Assembly (NCBI GenBank): GCA_019429465.1
Contig: JAHYIV010000005.1
Coordinates: 1-64,000 of the forward strand
Origin: Desulfoarculaceae bacterium
Lineage (GTDB): Bacteria; Desulfobacterota; Desulfobulbia; Desulfobulbales; Desulfocapsaceae
DNA: 64,000 nt
Reading direction: 5' to 3'
This document shows, in pieces, positions 58,906 through 64,000 of this stretch. Made by a program: the position numbers and the translations under genes. How positions within the stretch are numbered: the first letter of the stretch is position 1; each line of letters begins with the position of its first letter. The notes beneath the pieces were generated by a model. It was not told the DNA's origin. It saw nothing but the letters and a program-made list of their open reading frames with translations, and made no database searches.

Positions 58906-61900
58906 CTATTCCGTGCACTCCTTCCAGCCGGTACGGCCAGTGAAATAGTCGCCTGTTGCCATTTCATCCATCTTTTGCTCCACAATCACCCCGGTGCTGG
59001 TTTGCACCATGGCGGTCACGGAATCGCCGTCACCGCTGACATGGAGGTTCGGGGTAGTGGATAAGCCACGGCCGAGATCCATCTTTTCACGCACTGTTGT
59101 GCCGTCATTATAAAGCCCATGGTCACCAAATATCGCTTTATGCCAGGCTGTGCCTGTCTGGTAGTACAGTGTATAGAGAAACGCCTTGCCTTCCGCCTGA
59201 CACGGATCCAGGAAAGGTTGATAGGTAGTAAAGGTGACGAGCCCGCCAAACAGGGTCGCCTGTCCAAGATTGCTCTCTCTGTTCCCATAGGGGAAATAGT
59301 CAACATACCAGCCATCAGCTGAATTGTAGAGATTGTCCGGATCTGTTGTCGGCTCAGGACCGGCGATATAAGAAGTCAGATCTGCCAGTGTTGTCTTCTC
59401 TGCAGACACCATCGAAGACGGGATGCAATCCAGAGTATTGCTATCCCGGCAGCTCAAAAAAGCGAGAGATGGCGTGGCGGCTTGGGCGACCCGTATTTCA
59501 TCTACCTTCAAAAGACCTTTGTTACCAGGTGTAGCAGTTTCGTCGGGCCAGATGCGAGCTGCCGAGGTATCTCCGTGTGCTGCTGCTATTGGTGCAACTA
59601 CTTTATCGCCGAGAAACTTCATGTACGGATTTCCCGATACAGGTTGAATCCGCTCCATTGGTTCCTTAATCCCATAAAAAGACTGCTGGGTAGCTTCCGT
59701 CCGGTCATCAGCATCAAAGAAGCGCCCGGTCCCGACATAAAGCCAGAAGTTAGAACCGTCATAGCCCACACTGGGCGCAGCATTCACCGGCTGCCCTACA
59801 TCCATCAGGGTAGAGACCTTCCATTGCACCGGGTCCGGGGTTGTGATCTGCTGGGTGATGTTTGTGCCGAACAGATACTCCCCTGAAATCTTATTTCTGG
59901 TCATCAGGCGGTATATCCGCCCCCTGAACCCTTCGGCATAATCTCCCTCATTGGTGCCGAAATAGACCGCATCAGCCATATAGCTGGTGCTGCTGGGATT
60001 GATATCACCGTCGATGGTAATCAGGTCGCTGGTAAAGCCCTTAGGTGAATCGCCCAGCTCAATGGTACCGCCATATTTTGAACCCTCACTAGGAGGCTCA
60101 GCAGGTATACGCAATGCTGTTGGCGATTTCACCAGCCAATCCAGGGGCAGGACGGCAAGCCGGGCGTTCTGATCACTGATTCCTTTCATCGCAGCATTGG
60201 ATCCGATTTCCGCATGCGGCCCGCTGCCAAATACTAGATACCATTGATTTTTTTCTGCTGTTTGTGGCTCAGTCTTATCTTTCATGATCACCATGGTGGG
60301 AATGGCGAGAGAGTGGCCGAGATCGGTGTCCACGTCAACTCCATCTTGCTGCTGCGTGGTCCTGGTCATTTCTCCCAACAGCACAGGAGGTAGCTCTGGA
60401 TTAGTAATATCAAAGATGAAGTACGATGAGATAAACTGGCGATCATCACCAGCACTGGGATTATGCAGTTCGCTGGCGTTAATCGGCGCCCCGCCCAGAC
60501 GCATGCCGCCGACGAGGATCGTCCCCCAGCCGTTAGGGTGATCAATTCCATGACTATCAACCCCCGTGGGAAAGATCTGGACATCAAAGATCCTTGGCCG
60601 TAGATCGACGTAATATTTATGTGCATAGTCAGGATTTGTCAGACTGCTCAAGTGGGGCAGCAGGTTGTAAGGGACATAGGCCCACAACTCTGCGCCAAGC
60701 GCCGGCACACTACCATCCTCTCCTTGACAATCTACAGTCAGACAGAATTTTTTGTCGTTCTCGTCATAAAAACCACCGTTCACTGCGTGCAACATGCCGT
60801 CGTTGCTGCCGAAATAAATAACATGCCGCCTTTTCTTGTACTTTTTGACAAATTCAGCGTAGGAAAAATCGTTATAGATCAGGTGAAACCCTTCGGCGGG
60901 AGAGGACACCGTCATGGGCGTGGAATGAATAATATCGCCCAGACGGGCAGTGACCATGGTCGAAACTCCCTCAGAAGCCGGGAGCTGACGGCTGCGCAGA
61001 GGAGCTTCACCGTCGTCTGTCGTCCCGACAATGCCGTTCAAATTTGCGGCAGTCAGGCGGTCACGGCCCCGAACCCAGTTGACAATGTCATTCACTTTAG
61101 CATTTTGCGCTGTCGTATTCGATGCAACATCCGCCGTCACCACATCAAAATCGACCGGCACAGAGCTGCGTCCAGTACCTGCCAAACTGTGCCAATCCGT
61201 TCTCGCCTGGAAAGGAAGCCACTCGGTGGCACGGTCAACTATGCCATCGTTGTTCAGGTCGTTCCAGGTATAGATGTACCGCTGCTTGGCATTGGAAATA
61301 TATGTGGGTCGATTGACAGAGGTATCCAGGAAAGGGTCAGACAGCCATTCTCCCGCCGACCAGATGAATTTCACGTCCTGAATATCCACGGGGGTATCCG
61401 GACACGTTCCCAGCCAATTTTCAGTATTATAGCAGGCCTTGGATTTGCCGGAGACCTCATCAAAATAAATGACAAGCCGTTGATCCGATGACGTCATAGC
61501 ACGATCGCCATTGGTATCTTCGTACATATAACCTCGAGAATCCACAAAAAGAGCATGGACATCGCCTGTCCAAGCCACGGAATGTTCCTTGCCACCAGCA
61601 TCCATCCGTTTGATTTCAGGCCAGAAGATGGCCTGATAGATGGCGCCCTCGCCGCCACGGGATGACGAAATAACCGAAGCTGCCGAGCCGGAAGAGGCCC
61701 TTTGCCGCAAGGCGTTAAAAATTGCCAGCAAGTCCTCTTCCAGTTGTTCCGGGCTGGCGCTGTCATAAAGCGTTGTTCCACCGTTGGCCGCAGCATTGCT
61801 GATCAGTGCAGCCGGCGTACATTCGTCACCATCCACGCTGCCCCGCAAACCGCCGGAAGCCACAACGTAGGTTGTAATATTCTGTTTATCCTTCAACTCA

Positions 61901-64000
61901 CCGTCCAGGGTTTGTAGTTGTCTGTTCCCTTCGGGATAGAGTTCTGAGGCCGCCGCATGCTGGGCATGATTGGTCAGATCATCGAGATAGGTGGAACCAT
62001 AGAGGCCATTAGGACATGTCCCAATTTCTGTATCATTATCATCTATCGCTGTTTCTCTAACAAAGTTCTCGACCTGGGAATTAATATCCGCCGTGGACGC
62101 ACCTTCAGTGATGACCAGAATATTGTTGCTCTGGCACCAATTGGTTACAGGATCATGGCCGTCACCAACTGGAAAGTCATCGGTATTGAGCCGCATGTCG
62201 GTGTTTTGAGTGTAGTAGCCGATGGCGTTGTACATGGCCTCGGCCAGCGGGGTCCATGAGGTGGCGCGAACATCATTGATGGCCCCCGCCAGGTCGTCCA
62301 CATGGGTCCGGTTATTGGTGGTATCGGTGACCGTACTGCCAAGCATGATTTCACTGATTACCTGAGCGCCATCCTTTTTAGATCCAGAACAGAACTGTTC
62401 AATCTGCGGAGGTACATCATCCCCGCCACATTCCGATGCACTCCCGGCACCGTTATCATTAAAAGCCATGGCGCCAATCCGCAGCTCGCCGGCGGTAGAC
62501 TGCAAAATACCTTTCGGAGGAATATCCTGTTTTATATAGCCCTTCATCACCGCCAGCGGTCGATCGGTTCCGGTAGCGGCAATCACGCCCGAGTCAATCA
62601 GAGTGGCCGGCGCGTTCCAAAGATCGGTGGTTGTGGAAGCCTGGTCCGAGGGATCAATGACTTCCGGCACGGATAAGGACTTGCAGTAATCCCACATCCC
62701 TTGAAAGACGCACTGCTCATAATCAACACAATTAGCAGGGTCCTCTGGATCGTTACAACTGATGTTGGCCTTTGGGTCGGGAGGATTCCAGGCAGCGACC
62801 GCTGGTGTGCCACCACAAGTCGCATCGTTGACATATTCATTCGTCGCTCCATCAACATAGACCGGCGCCCAATCTGTCACTTTTTTACAAGAATATACGC
62901 CTTTCTTTTCCACCGTATCAGTACATTCCTCAACACGACCATTGTTGTTGCGCCGCAAGTTCGCGCCGGATAACCAGGTAGAAGCGGGCACAGAGCAACC
63001 AGCCACAGGACAGACCAAAGAAGGTACAGGGATTACTGCGGGCTTCAGATTACACCCAACGGTCCCCCCCCCCGTATCCCAGCAACGGCCGATAAAACCG
63101 GTGCGGTCCTGGTGGTAGACACCGGCGTCATAGACCCCGTAACAGGCATAAGCCCCATAGTAGGGGCTTATCTCCCATGGCAGGTAAGCGTTTTTACTGG
63201 AAGTCTTTGCAGTATAGAGATTTTCGCATTCACCGATGATAGTGTTGAGGTTTCTGTCCGACCCATCCATGAATTCCTGGCAGGCCTGAAGGGCATGATT
63301 AAGAAAGGGGCGCTGATCGCCCAGTTCCGGATCTTCGGCATCCTTTTGCGGCGAGAGACAGCCACTGATTTTATTGGACAGGGACTGCAGATTAGCACCG
63401 GCCAACATCCCATCTATTGCGTCCTGACAGTCACCACTCAACAGCGGCCCGTCGGTAATTCCCAGGACCTCAATACGAGTAGTGTTGTCAAGGGTGTCCA
63501 CCCAGTCATTTCTTCCTTCCAGTGGGTTATCTTTTTCAGGCCCGCCGATTCTGAAAGACAATACCTTGGTCGTACTCCCGCTGACCACATTAATTCCTTT
63601 GATGAATCCAGAACCTGCACAACCGCGATTCTCAGCAATAAGCAGCTGAGTTTCGGGGCTGTATTTGCCACCAGTCAGGATGTCTTTCTGGATATCAAAT
63701 TTAGAAGCTGAGAGCCAGTTCAGGACCTTCCCTTTGGCGGAGAACTTTACCACGCCTTTAGGGGTTGAGGTCTCATCAACCTTGATGCAGAGATCACCGG
63801 AACTGGTGGCATAGTCGGTGCCGACACACTCCGATCCATCGCTAACCTGAGAAAAAGAGCCTTCGTCTACCCGATTCCACGGGAATCCCCCATCATTGTC
63901 TTCCCAGATACTTTGGCTTGAGCGGTTCGCGGCAAGAGATTTTGAGGCATTGAGGACAAATATCATTCCTTGATATGAGACCACATCATGAGCGCTATAG
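58906..64000 (-). CDS. PilY1/PilC-like type IV pilus tip protein (5' end outside window)
   Basis: More than 1690 residues, open to the window edge; the frame continues past the track start (YSAHDVVSYQGMIFVLNAS). The N-terminal part has a VWA-like region (LRIGAMAFND, then SWTPLAEAMYNAIGYYTQN, then NILVITEGAS). The C-terminal PilC beta-propeller contains VIYFGSNDGMLHAVNGGF, ELWAYVPYNLLPHL and GWGTILVGGMRLGG. Calcium-type loops occur (DLNNDGIVDRATEW, DTNGDRAMTSSD). Many cysteines fit disulfides. Role: pilus tip adhesion and control of pilus retraction. Followed by a strong terminator. Confidence 0.92.
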   Translation of the reverse strand, partial: YSAHDVVSYQGMIFVLNASKSLAANRSSQSIWEDNDGGFPWNRVDEGSFSQVSDGSECVGTDYATSSGDLCIKVDETSTPKGVVKFSAKGKVLNWLSASKFDIQKDILTGGKYSPETQLLIAENRGCAGSGFIKGINVVSGSTTKVLSFRIGGPEKDNPLEGRNDWVDTLDNTTRIEVLGITDGPLLSGDCQDAIDGMLAGANLQSLSNKISGCLSPQKDAEDPELGDQRPFLNHALQACQEFMDGSDRNLNTIIGECENLYTAKTSSKNAYLPWEISPYYGAYACYGVYDAGVYHQDRTGFIGRCWDTGGGTVGCNLKPAVIPVPSLVCPVAGCSVPASTWLSGANLRRNNNGRVEECTDTVEKKGVYSCKKVTDWAPVYVDGATNEYVNDATCGGTPAVAAWNPPDPKANISCNDPEDPANCVDYEQCVFQGMWDYCKSLSVPEVIDPSDQASTTTDLWNAPATLIDSGVIAATGTDRPLAVMKGYIKQDIPPKGILQSTAGELRIGAMAFNDNGAGSASECGGDDVPPQIEQFCSGSKKDGAQVISEIMLGSTVTDTTNNRTHVDDLAGAINDVRATSWTPLAEAMYNAIGYYTQNTDMRLNTDDFPVGDGHDPVTNWCQSNNILVITEGASTADINSQVENFVRETAIDDNDTEIGTCPNGLYGSTYLDDLTNHAQHAAASELYPEGNRQLQTLDGELKDKQNITTYVVASGGLRGSVDGDECTPAALISNAAANGGTTLYDSASPEQLEEDLLAIFNALRQRASSGSAASVISSSRGGEGAIYQAIFWPEIKRMDAGGKEHSVAWTGDVHALFVDSRGYMYEDTNGDRAMTSSDQRLVIYFDEVSGKSKACYNTENWLGTCPDTPVDIQDVKFIWSAGEWLSDPFLDTSVNRPTYISNAKQRYIYTWNDLNNDGIVDRATEWLPFQARTDWHSLAGTGRSSVPVDFDVVTADVASNTTAQNAKVNDIVNWVRGRDRLTAANLNGIVGTTDDGEAPLRSRQLPASEGVSTMVTARLGDIIHSTPMTVSSPAEGFHLIYNDFSYAEFVKKYKKRRHVIYFGSNDGMLHAVNGGFYDENDKKFCLTVDCQGEDGSVPALGAELWAYVPYNLLPHLSSLTNPDYAHKYYVDLRPRIFDVQIFPTGVDSHGIDHPNGWGTILVGGMRLGGAPINASELHNPSAGDDRQFISSYFIFDITNPELPPVLLGEMTRTTQQQDGVDVDTDLGHSLAIPTMVIMKDKTEPQTAEKNQWYLVFGSGPHAEIGSNAAMKGISDQNARLAVLPLDWLVKSPTALRIPAEPPSEGSKYGGTIELGDSPKGFTSDLITIDGDINPSSTSYMADAVYFGTNEGDYAEGFRGRIYRLMTRNKISGEYLFGTNITQQITTPDPVQWKVSTLMDVGQPVNAAPSVGYDGSNFWLYVGTGRFFDADDRTEATQQSFYGIKEPMERIQPVSGNPYMKFLGDKVVAPIAAAHGDTSAARIWPDETATPGNKGLLKVDEIRVAQAATPSLAFLSCRDSNTLDCIPSSMVSAEKTTLADLTSYIAGPEPTTDPDNLYNSADGWYVDYFPYGNRESNLGQATLFGGLVTFTTYQPFLDPCQAEGKAFLYTLYYQTGTAWHKAIFGDHGLYNDGTTVREKMDLGRGLSTTPNLHVSGDGDSVTAMVQTSTGVIVEQKMDEMATGDYFTGRTGWKECTE

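Overview
The window looks like a chromosomal segment of a Desulfobacterota bacterium, most plausibly of the Desulfobulbales type. This is an inference from gene content, not a database match: an anaerobe-type hybrid cluster protein with HcpR-like Fnr boxes, a small monomeric-type NapA with multihaem cytochromes, a YeiH/YeiE pair, a likely selenocysteine protein, many two-component sensors and a type IV pilus tip protein. Coding density is high from 0.4 to 44 kb, then drops in a repeat-rich accessory region. I saw no rRNA, tRNA or CRISPR array.

0.4-11.6 kb is a nitrogen-oxide respiration and stress block. It holds hcp, an HPP membrane protein, a small siroheme reductase, a Zn-ribbon protein, napD-napA, a tetrahaem NapB made of two dihaem modules, a second tetrahaem cytochrome, a Tat-exported NrfC-like iron-sulfur protein and an NrfD-like quinol oxidoreductase. 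A ferredoxin-like gene (frdX type) follows. No napC is present, so the NrfC/NrfD pair with the cytochrome probably carries electrons from menaquinol to NapB and NapA. hcp and the frdX-like gene both carry TTGAC-N4-(G/A)TCAA boxes with the same spacing to a -10 element.

11.7-26 kb is mainly regulatory. It has a haem-c sensor kinase with a sigma-54 response regulator, an extended YeiH-type anion exporter with a YeiE-like LysR regulator, several small proteins, a universal stress protein, a cytosolic hybrid kinase, and decayed pieces of a receiver domain, an HsdR subunit and a CheB/CheR-PAS protein. 26-33.2 kb deals with acetyl-CoA and acetate: a CoA transferase fused to a GNAT domain, an ADP-forming acyl-CoA synthetase, and acuB/acuC-like genes. 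A glutaredoxin-like gene with an in-frame TGA (UPRC motif) follows.

34-44 kb is housekeeping: leuA bracketed by two 154-bp inverted repeats, ilvB-ilvN-psd-pssA, asd, rsmD, coaD and a Rieske/cytochrome b pair. 44.1-58.2 kb is a toxin-antitoxin island. It contains about a dozen TA modules or remnants, a pilin gene, a complete and a truncated group II intron, a dead IS4-type element with a MITE inside it, and many copies of short repeats carrying the motif GGGGTCAGGC. The window closes with a large PilY1/PilC-like gene that runs off the right edge. Several small mobile repeat families (155 bp, 152 bp, 57 bp hairpins and others) are spread through the whole window.
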